Origin: Eupeodes corollae
Taxonomy: Eukaryota > Arthropoda > Insecta > Diptera > Syrphidae
Length of the DNA stretch: 64,000 nt
Assembly: GCF_945859685.1 (NCBI RefSeq)
Contig: NC_079147.1
Coordinates: 128,582,238-128,646,237 of the forward strand
Direction of reading: 5' to 3'
A model generated the notes under the pieces. The model ran no database searches and was not told the DNA's origin. It saw only the letters and a list, made by a program, of their open reading frames with translations. This document shows, piece after piece, positions 33,346 to 46,222 of the stretch. A program made the translations under genes and the position numbers. Positions within the stretch are counted from its first letter, which is position 1. Every line of letters begins with the position of its first letter.

Positions 33346-35049
33346 AACACGCTGGAAATCGAATAAAGATTTTTTAGACTGAGAACATTACCGTAACTTA
33401 GAAAATTTCTTGACGTGGAAAATTTGTTGGACTTAGAAAATGTTTTGCACCATAACTTGACATTTTTTTTGAATATAGATAACTGACAGATAATAATTGA
33501 AGTTCTTTGACTTTTTTAGTTATTTTTGATTTCTTGTGATTTGTTATGTCAAATTCCTTTGGACGTTATTGGGCCGTTATTATTCAATTTATACGCTTTG
33601 TAGTTGAGAAGTTACCAATTGCTTACTGTATCCAATGCATGTGCAATAGTTTTATAAATAATTATAATTTCAATTTTAGGAAATCCAAAATTGTTCATTA
33701 AAAGAGAAAAGAAACAAAATAAGCATAAAGCTGGGTTGAAGATCATTTGCATGTATGTTTTAATAGAAACCCCAGAGCGCAACATCAATGCACAGTGGGC
33801 ATATGTTCTATTTGTTTTCTGCAGAAAGTAGGTCTGTGTACTTTAACAACAAAATGATAGAATCGAGTAGTGGAAACATTACCAGGTTGGCTGGAAATTT
33901 TTTCATATTTTTTTTTTTAATAATAATATTGTAGAATCGCTAGTTTGTCTTGCATAGTGGTAAAAAATTTAAAGTTTTAAAAATGTATTACCATAGAATT
34001 TCCACGTTTTCTCTTTTAACAGTAAAGTATGTACTGATTTAGGAGTAATATATTTAAAGCTCTATTCATAATTGTCAAATCATTTTTTAAAATATTTATT
34101 TGCCTTTGTTTACAACAGCTTGAAAAGATTTATAACGGATAGATTCGTGAATTAACTATTACTATGCTTAATGATGACTGACAAAATAATTTCTAGTATC
34201 TAAGGTAAAAATAATCTTGAGAAAAGGAATATTTTAACAAATACTTGAAGTAAGCTACAATTAAACAAATAACATTGTAAAATTAGTTCTTTAATACATT
34301 CACATACAGATATTATAAAAAGAATACCTCACAATTTTAAGGATTGTAATATTTCTTCTTTATTTATTTCATTTCAGCAACAGAGACATACGTAATCTTG
34401 GCGCCTTCCTTCTCATACCATCGTTTCTAACAACGGCAATCATAGGGTGTAAGTACAAAATTTTGGCAGCCTTCTAAATCTGAAGCTTAAGATGGATTTA
34501 TAACAGTTGTCAACAGCGATACAGAAATTAAAGATTGAAGATAGCTCTACGTCGTAAAAAAAATTAAAACAACATGGTCTCAATAACTTTTCTTTAAACA
34601 CCTCGCTTGTAGGGGAGAGTTGAGAATGAGGAAAAATTAAACGATAATCAACAACAGTTAAAGAATACAAAATGAGCATATTCTACTTTAAGAGAAATTA
34701 TTTTACGGTTTTGCTTTTCTTAGGAATAAAAAAAATGTAAACAACCAGCAAAAAAGTACTGCATCAGTAAATAATTTTTGCGGTTGATAGTAAAACAATA
34801 CGTATTCTTATAAAAGGTACAGGGTATTCTAAAAATAAAAATATTTTAAAATATCGGTAATAATAGTTACATATATAGATAATTTAACTTCATTGTAATC
34901 CAATTTTTAAACAAATTTCTTTATAAGAATTAGGGTTTGGATATGCATACACATCAAAAACAGTAGAAACAAAAACAAGAATAATTGTAAAAATTATAAT
35001 CAAACTACTTTAATGATTCACTGAATTACAGTCAAATATTATTTATATT
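33346..35049. other. Intron sequence, no gene seen
   Basis: AT-rich. The 79-codon minus-strand frame at 34440-34679 has no family features I recognise. Confidence 0.4.
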
Positions 35050-35330
35050 TAAAACAAGATGTGAAGTCCTTAGCTTAAACGGATCAACATACAACGGCAG
35101 TTTTAATCAGTTTTGCACGCTATGTGATTGGAAAGTAAAAGAAAATTGCTTCCACTTCATGCGTATATGTCCCGTTTTCTCTGCCTACAGAAATGCAACC
35201 TTTGACAAAAAAAAACTCCGACGCTGCAAGAAACGGTAGAAGTGTTAAACAATTTTGAATGGAAAGCACTCTGTTCCTTTTTGAAAACCATTTATACATA
35301 TAGGATGTTAATTATAACCGAATTTGTTTA
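35050..35330 (+). mobile_element. LINE C-terminal zinc-region fragment
   Basis: Reads CTLCDWKVKENCFHFMRICP, the CxxC...H...C pattern that ends many LINE ORF2 proteins, then AYRNATFDKKKLRR, and after a stop and frameshift a WKALCSFLK-like end. The clade cannot be set from so little. Confidence 0.5.
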
Positions 35331-35699
35331 ATTTTAATTTTTAATTTTTGTTTATTATTTATACCTAAAATTTATTTATTTTGATTTGCTAAAAGATCTG
35401 ACGGCAACGCCAAATCTTCAAAATTCATAAATTTTGTAAACAATGTATACAATTCATTATGTTTTACGTAAACATCGAATGTAATTTTTTACCATGTTAA
35501 CAGCAAAATATTAATTCAAAAGCCGTGTAAGTTGTAGATATAATTAGTAAATAAATATGGACAATTATTCAGAAAATAAATATGCACCACTATTAATTTA
35601 CAATTGTATAGATATTAAAATTTTCTGTACAGTTTTTTTTTGTCAATGCAAACAAGTTTTTGAATGTTTTTTATTTATAATTTTATTTTAATGCAAGAG

Positions 35700-38025
35700 T
35701 TATATTTCATTTTCGTATTAGATTGACTCAGTTATTCTTTGACTTCCGAAGTTGGCAGTTTGCCATCATCAAAATTAACAATCGATAGCCCAGTGGAGGT
35801 GGCGTCCGAAGAAAGAAGGGGACAAAATGAACGTTTACAGAAACGCGACTATTGACGCACTACGTAGGCACAAGAGTGGATTCCTTACAAGACTCAAAAA
35901 CTTGTACAGACGACTTAGAGACCCACACGACTTGGAGGTTAGGACACTGAAGTTGTCAATAAAAATGTCAATCTGTTGATTAAGGAGAACTACAGGTTAT
36001 CAATTAACAAGTACTGGGACCGCAAGATCTGGTCAGTTATTTCCAGTGACCCTAGTATGTTCCCTAAAATCAACAAGGTATTCTAGAAAAAGAATGATAA
36101 CGACCTTCCGTGTCTGAAACTCCAAAGAACTGAAGAGAACAGGGCCGTACTCAGGACAGTCAAAATAGATCCAACAGAAACCATTTTTGACGATTACTTT
36201 TACATCATTGAAGATCCGAATGAAAAAAAGGAGGCGGTGGGAACTGCCTTCCAGCAAGTGTACAAAGTTAATTTTACCATTGGCAACCTTGACCTGGAAA
36301 ACAGAGCCCTACTTAATCACTTTTACCTTCGAAATGATATTACACAACGGCGATCTGAGAACCGCGGTTTCATTCGGTTCTATGATGATTCCTTGGCAAA
36401 CGCCATAATCGCCGAGGAAACAAGACCAAGTCCCTTTTTAGTGACGAAAGGGGAGCTTCAGATCATCTTCAACTCAATAAAAAAGAGGAAGTCAGCAGGT
36501 GTCGATGGTATTGAAATTTACACCACGCTCTTTAATAATGCACTGAGTAATCCATATTATCCAGTGCATTGGAAGACCGCTGTGGTTCATCCTCTACCGA
36601 AAAAGGGAAAGGACAACTCCAACCTGTCAAATCTTCGGTCGATAAGTCTTCTTCCGAGCATCAGCAAAGTTTTCGAAAAAATCATTAATAGTGCTCTGAC
36701 TAAGTTGGCTGCCGACAACAAAATAATTCCGGATAAACAGTTCGGGTACAAGGCTGGTCATGACACAATTCATGCTGCGTCTAAACTCGTTTCTGATATC
36801 CAATGAAATAAATCAAAACAACAATGCACAGGTGCTGTTCTGGTTTGTTTGGAAAAGGCCTTTGACACCGTAGGGTTAGAGGGTCTTTACCTAAAACTAA
36901 GCAGCCTTGGCATAAGCAAGCCATTGTTGTACATACCTTATGATATGCTTAACGGTAGAAAGTTTGTTTTCACAAGTGGCAATGTAACTTCTACCACAAC
37001 ATTCTCAATTAAAAATGGTCTTCAATAGGAAGGGGTAAATTCGCCGATTCTCTTCAGCATTTACACCAGTGATCTGATAGGTAGTCTTACAAAGGCAATT
37101 GCGTACGCCGACGATCTTACTGCGTACAGAACGGCCCGAAAGATTTAGGTTGCAGCATGATTTCGACATATTCAGTAATATTGCGACGACTTGAAACTGC
37201 AAATAAATGTCGAGAAGTCGGAGACAATTCTGTTCCGGACCTCGTTGGCTACGGCCCCGTGGGATACGTGCAAGATCACCGCGCTAGATAATCGTTGATC
37301 TTCACGGGCAGCGATTAGCGAGCAAAAGTGTAGTGAAGTATCTTAGATCAGTATTTATATTTCGAAAGATATATAAATGCTGCTCTGACCAGGGCCAGAG
37401 TAGCCCTCGCTCTGAAGAAACGGCTTTTTTTTAGCAGTCGGTTTGATCCAAGAGTGAAGATAATTTGCTACATGGCCCTCATACGGTCAATGATCGTTTA
37501 TGGTTGTCCTGTGTGGTTCAACGTTGCCCTTCTTCTTATGTGCATTACTATTCCAATGAGGTTAAATCAACAAAATTGACAATTTCGTGATAAAACTCGT
37601 TAGAGGTTACGTTGCAAGAGCTATGTCTTCGACCAATAATTTAATTTTCGGGGCGTTCTATCCGAACGACGAGTATTTTGAAAGTGCACGCTTGAGCAGC
37701 TTCATTCCACCAGAGGCATTCCTCTTTTTAGATAGATGCGCTCTGGTCCACGATAAATTGGCAGTTCCGCTAATCCACCACGTCAGACGAAGAACGGTGG
37801 ATAGGCGACTCCTGTAAGTTCATGTCACAAGGCGGAGCAGAGCTCATTCGGTTCAGTAGGACTGTGTCCGGACTGGTAGGGTGAAGCAGGAGAACCAGTT
37901 CTGGTGGCTTCAATCAATCGGCACTTGATGTTTGGTAGTCGGGATGGGGTTTTAAGCCTTGGCTGGCTTACATACTTGTTTTATAGTTTTAGGGTTTAAT
38001 TTTAAGTAGAATAGGCATGGTGGCA
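35700..38025 (+). mobile_element. Jockey-like LINE copy 5
   Basis: 5' UTR segment (TTCTTTGACTTCCGAAGTTG, 35732) passes straight into the ORF2 linker, as in copy 3. The best RT frame of the family is 36237-36806 (RPSPFLVTKGELQIIFNSIK, SAGVDGI, VHWKTAVVHPLPKKGKDNSN, FGYKAGHDTIHAASKL). After a stop, the catalytic AYADDLTAYRTA is legible at 37097-37132. The C-terminal region (FYPNDEYFESARLSSFIPP, HVRRRTVDRRLL) ends at about 37815, followed by the 3' UTR to GGCATGGTGGCACAAAAAG. ORF1 and endonuclease are absent. A Gypsy fragment follows immediately. Confidence 0.85.
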
Positions 38026-38029
38026 CAAA

Positions 38030-38990
38030 AAGAAATAGATATCCAGGAGTGCATAAATAAGAAGTAGATATCCAGGAGTGCATAAAGAAGAAGTAGAAAA
38101 GCAAATAAATGAAATGCTAGATCAAGGTATAATAAAAGAAAGTAGTACACGATATAATGCTCCTATCTGGGTCGTGTCTTAGATTATAGAAAAATTAACG
38201 AAATAACCGTACGAGACAAGTTTCCTATTCCGAACATTGATGATATATTAAGCAATCTGGGAAGATCCCAACCACATTAGATTTGGCGAAAGGTTTCCAT
38301 CAGAATACTTGGCAGATGTTACAACCATAAATGGTATAAAACGATATCCAGACAAAATAAAAGCTATTGATAAAATACCTATTCCATGCACAGCTAAACA
38401 AATAAAATCATTTTTGGGACTTAAGGGCTATTATAGAAAATGTATCAAAGATTATTCAAAAGTAGCATTGTCTATGACAAAATACTTGAAGAAAGGTACA
38501 AGAATAAATATTTAATACCCGAAATATATAACAGCTTTTGAAGAATTAAAACTACTCATTTCTAGCCACCCAGTTTTAAAATATCCTGATTATAACAAAG
38601 AATTCGTTCCAACAACCGACGCATCAAATTATGCGATCGGATCAGTTCTTTCAAAATCAAACCACTATGCTATGCATCTCGAACCCTCAATCAACATGAG
38701 CGTAGTTATAGCACCATTTAAAAAGAATAATTAAGTATTGTATGGTCAGTAAAATATTTTCGACCATATCTTTACGGACGCAAATTTAAGATAGAAACAG
38801 ATCACAAACCGTTTATTTGGTTAAGCAACCTTAAAGAATATAACTCAAAACTTCAGAGGAGGGGTTACATTCCTAGAACACCCTACCATAACATTATAAC
38901 TATAAAAAACTGTAATGCTAACCCAAGATACACTTCAAAGTTCATATTAGCACATTTAAGCATAAACAATTTGGGTGAGTTCATCCCAAA
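38030..38990 (+). mobile_element. Ty3/Gypsy pol relic (RT and RNase H parts)
   Basis: HKEEVEKQINEMLDQGIIKE and NAPIWVV mark the RT start (38080-38170). After PNIDDILSNLG-type residues an internal deletion near 38285 jumps to the post-YADD region (GIKRYPDKIKAIDKIPI, QIKSFLGLKGYYRKCIKDYS; 38330-38460), then EELKLLISSHPVLKYPDYNK, FVPTTDASNYAIGSVLSK (RNase H start) and degraded RNase H to about 38860. The catalytic YxDD is gone. A 31-bp unit is tandemly duplicated at the left edge (38036-38095). Confidence 0.75.
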
Positions 38991-39345
38991 GTAAATTTTA
39001 TGTTTCTTGCGTCAGAAATAAGAAAAAAGAAGTATGATCGTCAGTAAAACTTAGATTTGCTGACTTAACATTTAAATAATATAAAAACGGTTTCATCTGA
39101 GCAATAAGTCAGTCAAGTTCACTCACTCTCGTTCCGTTCACCAGTTAAGTTCAGTCATTTTGATCTTTGTATAGACTAAGATTTCCCCCGACCAACGGGA
39201 AGGGATCCGAAGCTTTAATTTTAAATAAATAAAAATGGAGTTTTCATTAGTTGTGGTATTCTTTAAAAAGGGAATACACATACAATTTTTGTTTATTAGT
39301 TTCGAACCATTAACTAAAACTAGGCGCGACCAAGGGTTTGATGTC
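38991..39345 (+). repeat. LTR-like segment with possible primer binding site
   Basis: Between the pol relic and about 39345 lies non-coding sequence with an LTR-like order: a TATA-like AATATAAAAACGG at 39077, AATAAATAAAAATGG at 39224 as a polyadenylation candidate, and then GGCGCGACCAAGG at about 39325 resembling the tRNA-complement inside 17.6-type elements. LTR limits and a partner LTR are not identified, so this is tentative. Confidence 0.3.
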
Positions 39346-39482
39346 TTCTCTCTTTATACTACGTATGGACTATGAAAGAAAGAACAATACTGACGAATCG
39401 AACATGATCGTCGAACACGGGAACTATTTACACCATATTCTTTTTTAAAAGTAGACAACTGTGTGGTTATTTAAATAAATGA

Positions 39483-39770
39483 ATAGGGTGGCGCAACAGT
39501 CCGTTGAGAACTAGGGCATAGTGACTTTCAACCATTCCTGTGTGCAAACACAGTTGTCAGGGATGGAGGGGACCTACAGTTTTAAGCCGAATCAGAACGG
39601 CTAATTTGAGAAAGCACTTTTCATGACAAGAATTACTCTTGGAGAATATGTCAATTCCTCGCAAGAGGCAGTACCCGTGATGGCACAGGCAGGGATGGAA
39701 CCCAAAACCTCTGGCATGACATCCAAAAGCATAAACCATCATCCTACGGGTGGGTACTACGGTGCAAGGT
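39483..39770 (-). repeat. tRNA-derived SINE, complete uninterrupted copy
   Basis: GGTGGCGCAACAGTCCGTTG through the family body to the inverted B box region (GGGATGGAACCC, about 39692-39703) and the head (AACCATCATCCTACGGGTGG). It shows the empty form of the site occupied by the LINE in copies 3 and 4. Confidence 0.85.
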
Positions 39771-41535
39771 TAATTATTTATATGGAAATGCTTATATGAC
39801 TAAGCTTGACCCTGCTCTACAAGAACATAATGAACATTGCATGTTCGTCGGTTAGTGCAGCTTTGAGCGATAATACTGATTTTTTGATGCCGGTGTGTGA
39901 AAAAGAAAATAAAAAAAATAAAAATTAAATTAATTCATAGCTTTCAAAAAAAAAATATTTATCAAAAAATCAGTTTGAAGTCTAATTTTAAAAATGTTTA
40001 TAAAGTCCATACATTTTTCATTCAGAATTAGTCATGCTTATTAATTCTAAAAAAACTGAGAACTATAAGACTTTAAATTAAAAACTACCAGAGCGAAAAA
40101 ACAACAAAATAAGACAACAAAACGACTTATGCATCTGCATTGCATCTAATTCTTTTCCAGCTAAAAAATAAAAGTTGTATAAAGTAAAATTTTCAAACTG
40201 TAATCAATAAAATATTCAATATGACTTCAAAGTAATGGAATTGCATTATTCTATGACCAGCTTAGAATAAGGTTTAAGGCTATGAGATAAGTCGTTGTAA
40301 ATAGAGTATTCTTTGTTTGTTTAAAAATAGATACTTTATTTTCATGATCTTGGTCTTACAATAGGAACTTTTATTTTGGTAGGAATTAAAATGGGTTTTA
40401 CAATAACTCTTAAGCAAAGACCATATTTGAAAAATTATTAGAGAATCCATTTTTAAAGATTTAAAATCAACACATAAGTATAGAAACAGAGAGTATACTC
40501 GAACTTTAAGCGAAAATCAATATCCAGTATTACCAATAGCTATTTGGTAGCGAGAATAACAAGAAATTGTTTTGTTGGCCTTGTTTGTTTTTTTCCGGTA
40601 TATCTTTCGCATCTAGTTTTTTGGATGTGAACAATAATAACACTCTAACCACACTTCAGAGGAAATAGAAGCTAAGTACCTCCGAATTGCAATATGTAAT
40701 TTAAGTAACTACCTTTGGTCAGACTAGAAAAACGAAGTTTTAAATTTGCAACATAACATTCAATTGAAGAAAAATCGTGCGGTGTTAAAATATCTATTAA
40801 ATATAACATGCTTTCTTGAGTTGTCGTTTAGAGTCCACAATTAATCGAGTTTATCTTTAAGCCCGGACAATTATATTAAACTACTCAATTAACTGAAATA
40901 ATATGATCCAATTTTATTACAAAACCTTGAAACGGCAACAGTTTTTAGAGTTTTTCAATGGCTACAAAATGATTAATTCCAAACTGGCGTTTTAGGCGAT
41001 CACATTTCTGATAGAATCAGACACCCAGAGATAATCGCTCTGTCTGACATTCATTTAAAGTCCCAATTATCTGTTGTTATTAATTTAATAAAAAACAAAC
41101 ATTGAAACATTTGCTGCATTTATCGATGTAAGCTTAGGGCGGACTGCAGAAAATTTTAATAAAATGAATAATTATTATAGAAAACTTATCTTTAACTTCT
41201 AGAAGAAAGTAGCTAACCTTGAAATTATGAACAGGAATCACCACTGACTCCTACCTGTATAACTACTCAAGTACATACAAACCTAACTACCCGCTACCTA
41301 CTTAACTCTACACATAATTTCAAAAATAAAAACAAACAAATGTATCAAATTATATTATAAAATAAATTTAAAATCTTCAATGCAGCTATAAACATTGCAA
41401 ACTATTGAAAATTAAATTTGAAAACGTTGCTTTAGATTTTCAGTTTTCACAATGAAAATTTTAAAATAAAATACGATTTTTATTAAGCAAAATACCTAAC
41501 ACTTTGAAGCATACATAGCTACAGCATATGTATAT
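39771..41535. other. AT-rich intron stretch
   Basis: No coding similarity or clear repeat structure recognised. Confidence 0.4.
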
Positions 41536-41536
41536 A

Positions 41537-42480
41537 CAGTGATGAAAAAATAATTAGAAACAATGAAAAAAGTACGAATGTACTTTTCTCATCATTGTGG
41601 GAGCATGCTTTTGGTTTGCAGGTTGCATAAACCTGTTAATTTGTTAATTAAACCCGCTTACATCTAAGCTTGGAAAAATAATTGGAAACAATGAGCAAAT
41701 ATTGAACAGTTGATATTATTTAACGGTAAATCTAACCATGCAAGAAAAACAACTGCCATAGAGGACAGAGTTATTTGTAGACTTAGTAAGGCCAAACGTT
41801 TTGCGACCAGCAAGGAGATTGATTCAGCTGTTGCATGCCACTTAAGCTCAGGATTAGCGTCTAGGACAATAAAAACAGATTGCGGGGTTATATTGCTCGC
41901 AAAGAACCACACGTTTCAAAAATAAAACATTAATTAGCATTTGCTAATTAACATTGACAAAAACCATTAGCGTTTTGGAATAAAAGTATTCTGGAGCGAT
42001 GAATCAAAATAAAACCTGTTTTGATCTGATGGCAAAAACTATATGCATATATGTCAACAAATAAATCGATCCTAAGAAGACTATCAAAACGATTAAGCAT
42101 GATGGTGGAAATGTGATAATTTGGGAAGCCTTTTGGTAGTATGGCGTTGGTCCTATAGTGCGTATCGATGGCCGAATGGATCATCAGAAAATGGTATGGA
42201 GCCATATGCTTTTGATCATTTTCCAGTTACATACATTTTTCAACAGGATAATGATCCAAAACACACTTCACGTTTACTAAACTGTTGGTTTGAGGAACAA
42301 AACATCAATGTCTAAAGCTGGCCACCACAAAACAATGATCAGAATCCGATCGAAAATTTTTGGGCTGACGTTGAGAGAAGTTTGGGAGTAAAAACTTCCA
42401 AAAACTTAAATGAGTTGTTCATAAACATAGTAGAAGTTTGGTGGAATATCCCACTTTAACGCTGTCAAGATTTGGTAGCT
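41537..42480 (+). mobile_element. Tc1-like DNA transposon relic
   Basis: A TA followed by CAGTGATGAAAAAATAATTA at 41537 looks like a left Tc1 terminus; no matching right terminus was found. 41740-41880 encodes the N-terminal paired-like DNA-binding part (CRLSKAKRFATSKEIDSAV). 41975-42060 reads VFWSDESK, holding the first catalytic Asp. 42235-42310 reads FQQDNDPKHTSRLLNCWFEE with the second Asp, and 42335-42420 reads NPIENFWADVERSLG with the Glu of DD34E. About 100 codons between the DNA-binding and catalytic parts are missing, and several frameshifts are present. Confidence 0.8.
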
Positions 42481-42489
42481 AGTTTACCT

Positions 42490-43566
42490 TAAATCTAAGA
42501 ATGTCAAATGAAATGCAGGATAAAACTTGACGTTTACGTGTGGCTCGCATTCAACATCGGCCTTTAAAATTTCACTACCCTATATATTTACTTCAGGATT
42601 ATGCATATATATTCCTATTTAAATGCAAACACGAGCAACTTACCTTGTTTGGTTAACTCTCATTTCTCTTATCGTCTGTCCTATTACATCTCAAATCCTG
42701 ATTTCTTATTGAGATTTCCTCCTGTTTTTTTTTCTACGCGAAAAAAATTCTATTTCCCTCTAGATTTTCCATCTCTTCCCTTCTAAGCGATTTTTTCAAC
42801 TACAATTGCTTCCCCGTCCATTATAGTCATTCACACATACATTCAACTCAACCAATCGCAGGTCAAGAGATTAGAGCTTGAAAGCTTAACGCCTACGAAG
42901 AAAGCAACCATTGTTTTTTCTTTACAACATTACAAGCAACACAAGCACGGTTCTGACAATTTGCTGGATGTACGTATTTCCAAAACTCAAAGAAACGTTA
43001 AGGCATCCCAACGTAATTTCCTTTCGAGAAAATGAAGGACCTTTAATTAGATTTGTTCCTACTTTTTTATCTTGCGGAATTCTAAACCTGAATTGAATAC
43101 AATTATTTATATACTTAATCTTAGTATATAATCTCAAACCCATTTTACAGTTAAAATGTAAGTTATTTAAAATTAGGTTTATTATGTACGTTAAATATTT
43201 AAAAAAGAAAAGGAATTGCACTGCAACATTTTTTTGAAATCATGGTTGACTCAACTTTGCCAATATTTTGCAGCTACTACAAAAAAAAAGGGGAAAACAA
43301 CGACGAAGGAAAGTTTTTGTTGCTGTGAAATTTACTGCAACAACGTGATAGTTTTTGTTAAGCATATCCTTTAGATATATTGTAAAACATACATAAGTCG
43401 TATAAAATCTTAACATATTGTTAGTGGGTTAGTTTGGTTGACCATTATTTTTTGGGAAGTTGAATACAAATTTATGTTTTAAGTGTAATTTTTATATGGT
43501 TTTGAGGATTTTTAGTAATTTTGTTTAAATTATTTAGTAAGTAAATATAAAATTTTTGTTTGACAG
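42490..43566. other. Intron sequence upstream of exon 3
   Basis: No coding or repeat signal recognised. The end supplies the exon 3 acceptor (TTTTTGTTTGACAG). Confidence 0.5.
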
Positions 43567-43831
43567 GAATCAATTTAAAAAAAAGAAGATACGAAAAAAA
43601 ACGGGTACATCTATAAACGCACAGAAAAACCTATTTATATATCCAGTAGAAGTAATAGACGAAGCAGTACCATCATTCTTTTCTCGTAGTCGGAGTAATT
43701 CTAATTGTTGTAAAAAAGAACCAAAGAGTGGTGAAGGAAGTGGATCCACTGTGCAGGATTCTGGATTTTCAACAGAGACAACTTCATCTAAGGAGGGCTG
43801 TAGCACTTTTACATCTTCTACCGGCTTGCAG
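43567..43831 (+). CDS. Host gene, exon 3
   Basis: Acceptor TTTTTGTTTGACAG|GAAT and donor TTGCAG|GTAATT. One leading nucleotide completes the split Arg codon from exon 2, and the exon ends on a whole codon. The peptide is basic at first (NQFKKKKIRKKTGTS), then Ser-rich (FFSRSRSNSNCC), with the short acidic/serine motif VQDSGFSTETTSSKEG near its end, which looks like a phosphorylation or degron-type linear motif. The family is not recognised. A 54-nt intron separates it from exon 4, in contrast to the 32.6-kb intron before it. Confidence 0.65.
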
Positions 43832-43885
43832 GTAATTGGAGATTTGAACGAGAATATCTTTGTTTAAACCATTTTTTATTTTCAG

Positions 43886-44340
43886 GTAGTAAATGCATCT
43901 AATCGTCTGTTTTGTGATTCAGATGATGAATTGTTAAATCTACTGGACGTAATTTTTAGAAAAACTTTAAAATTTCGAAAAAAATGTCCTTCTATGTCTA
44001 ACTTTGAGTGTGATAAAAATGAAAGGCATACCACGTTAGGGTGTAGTCCAAACTTTAGAACTTCAAATATTTTGCATCCAAAAATTCTGCGTTTTAATAA
44101 AAATCATCCCTTTAAACAAAATTTGCTAAGGCTTAACATAGAACGGGATATGATACTTTTAAATGTTGCAGAACTGGAGTCTGAAGTTATAAAAAATCGA
44201 ATTAAAATTTCAAAGATGGAAACAAAATTAGCGTTATTATCATCGGAGAAAAAGAACCTCGAAGAAGAACTGAAAGCAGCTCTCAATCGGAACAAAGAAC
44301 TCAATTTTGAATTTTTTCAACGCAATTGTGATATTACTAG
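43886..44340 (+). CDS. Host gene, exon 4 (coiled coil)
   Basis: Acceptor TTTTATTTTCAG|GTAGTA in phase 0, donor ATTACTAG|GTAATT leaving two nucleotides. The frame is open over 455 nt. The first part has an acidic/leucine helix (DSDDELLNLLDVIFRK). At about residues 320-385 of the predicted protein a regular heptad pattern forms a coiled coil (DMILLNVAELESEVIKN, KMETKLALLSSEKKNLEEEL). This suggests an oligomerising structural or cytoskeletal protein, but that is inference from composition. Introns of 54 and 55 nt on either side are the normal short dipteran size. Confidence 0.7.
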
Positions 44341-44395
44341 GTAATTGCAAACGGTTTTTGTTTTTCTAATTTGTCTTTCTAAATAATCTTTACAG

Positions 44396-44846
44396 CCGCA
44401 AGGATGTAAGGCCAAAACCAGTTGATGATATTAGGTGTCAACCTGAAATACATGTAAAACATCAATGCTTACATTTGTTAAATAAAAACTATGGCAAAGG
44501 AACTGATCAAACAAGATCAAAAAAAATACGTCAAAATATCCCAAGTGAAAATGGCAGAAGGTTGCAATCTTCAACTTGCGGGAATATATTTTCAGAAGTA
44601 AATAATAATTCTGAAAATTTAGTTATTGCAAAGAAAAAAGGGACAATATTATATAACGAGGAGTTTGTTTATAACAGTGGTAAAAGCGACAACCAACATT
44701 TGGGAAAACTTGATGGAGTATTAAGTTCTCCAAAATGTCTTTTTAAGGCTAGAGAAATAGATTCTGATAAAGTTGCAGCAATATTACTCGAAAAAAATCC
44801 CATAGAACTCCAAAGACACCTTCTCACACTAACAGTTGAAAATCAG
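44396..44846 (+). CDS. Host gene, exon 5
   Basis: Acceptor AATCTTTACAG|CCGC, donor GAAAATCAG|GTAATG. One leading nucleotide completes the codon split from exon 4, and it ends in phase 0. The peptide is basic and polar, with a second helix-forming part at the end (DKVAAILLEKNPIELQRHLL, then TLTVENQ) that could extend a coiled coil into the next exon. Followed by a 7.6-kb intron packed with transposons. Confidence 0.65.
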
Positions 44847-45299
44847 GTAATGTTTGTTTTATTTATTTCTTCTAAATAAAGGTAGAAGGAAATTTAATTT
44901 AATAATTTTTTTGTATTTATTATTTTTGTTAGTTGTATTAGAAATTATTTTCACAGATGGGATTTGTTATTTGGTTATAAAATCTAAAAAATAAACTGAT
45001 CTAAAATTTGGATGACATATTAGAACCGCACCGCATGCAAATAATAAAATATTCCATTGACTGGTCACTTTCCTTTACTCAGCGAAGTTAAGGTCAACAA
45101 TAAATGGATATAACAAAAAAATATAATCAACGACAAGTCAATCAAAAAACCCAATTAATCTTATTTAGTAGTTGGCAATTTTACATAGGTTTCTTTTGTA
45201 TAGCTTCAACCAAATGAGTTGGCCATTCTATTGCGCTGGTATCTTTTTAATGTAAAAAGACAACAATTACTTTTTATTAGTACTCTTTATATGTTTATA
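44847..45299. other. Start of the last intron
   Basis: AT-rich; no element recognised before the CR1-like fragment. Confidence 0.4.
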
Positions 45300-45600
45300 T
45301 TTAAACACAGTGCGAGCATTAGGAAAATAAGGAAGGATTTAAGAGAAGATACCGGTACACATTGGTCTTAAAGTTCTAAACATCAAAATGGGAGGGAAAA
45401 ACAAAGTTGGCCAAAGCATTCCACATTATAGATGTGTGATTTAAGAAAGAATCCATATTTGACAGTACGTGCGAAATTGAGGAAGTGCGAGTATTACAGC
45501 TAAATCGTTTAAGGGGTGGAATGCAACTGGCTAATTCGGCAGAACATTGTTTGTAAGAAATCGATAAAACAACGAAAGGCATAAAACATTGTGGCGGTGT
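45300..45600 (-). mobile_element. CR1-like LINE, 3' fragment
   Basis: Minus strand: ELASCIPPLKRFSCNTRTSS (about 45550-45490), then a degraded SIMWNALANFVFPSHFDV block, then a 3' end matching 13560-13600. Same family as 10232-13195 and 13198-13622. A Jockey-like copy begins where it ends. Confidence 0.75.
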
Positions 45601-46222
45601 CAGTCGTTCTTTGACTTCAAAGTGTAAAGAAGTGTATTTTATATTTTATTTCAAAGTTAAATTAGTGCAAGTTATAAATAAAAAGTAAAGTTGGCAGTTT
45701 GTCACCATAAAAACTAATAATCGATATCCCAGTGGAGGTGGCGTCCGAAGACAGATTGAAAGGTCGTGGGTTTGATTTCCACTGCGAACTGGCTGCCGTA
45801 ATACAGATTCCGAACGAACGCGTGGAGTTGGAGGAATGCGTTAAAACGCACTCTTACAATTACAGTAATATGCGTTGGCCTCGTTTCAGCAACGCTTTAG
45901 TGAGAGAACTTCGTTCGAGTGACATAGCCCCACCAAACAACAGAAACCTGACTAATACAGAAATTGACCAACATTTACAACTGATGGACGAAACAACAAA
46001 ACGAACGATAGAACAAACAATACCAAAGTACAAAGAATGAGACCAAATGGACGCTTAAAGAAATGCGACTATTGACGCACTACGTAAGCACAAGAGTGGC
46101 TTACTGACAAGACTCAAAAACTTGTACAGACGACTTACAGACCCACACGACTTGGAGGTTAGAACTCTGAAGTCGTCAATAAAAATCTCAATCTGTCGAA
46201 TAAGGAGAAATACAGGTTATCA
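45600..46222 (+). mobile_element. Jockey-like LINE copy 6, 5' part
   Basis: The 5' UTR (CAGTCGTTCTTTGACTTCAA at 45602) is joined at about 45752 to the ORF2 linker (AAVIQIPNERVELEECVKTH, NMRWPRFSNALVRELRSSD, NNRNLTNTEIDQHLQ; 45790-46040), then a frameshift and RTYVSTRVAYXQDSKTCTDDL-like remnants. The copy ends at about 46222, where Penelope-like sequence begins. ORF1 and endonuclease are missing, but at a different junction from copies 3 and 5. Confidence 0.75.
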
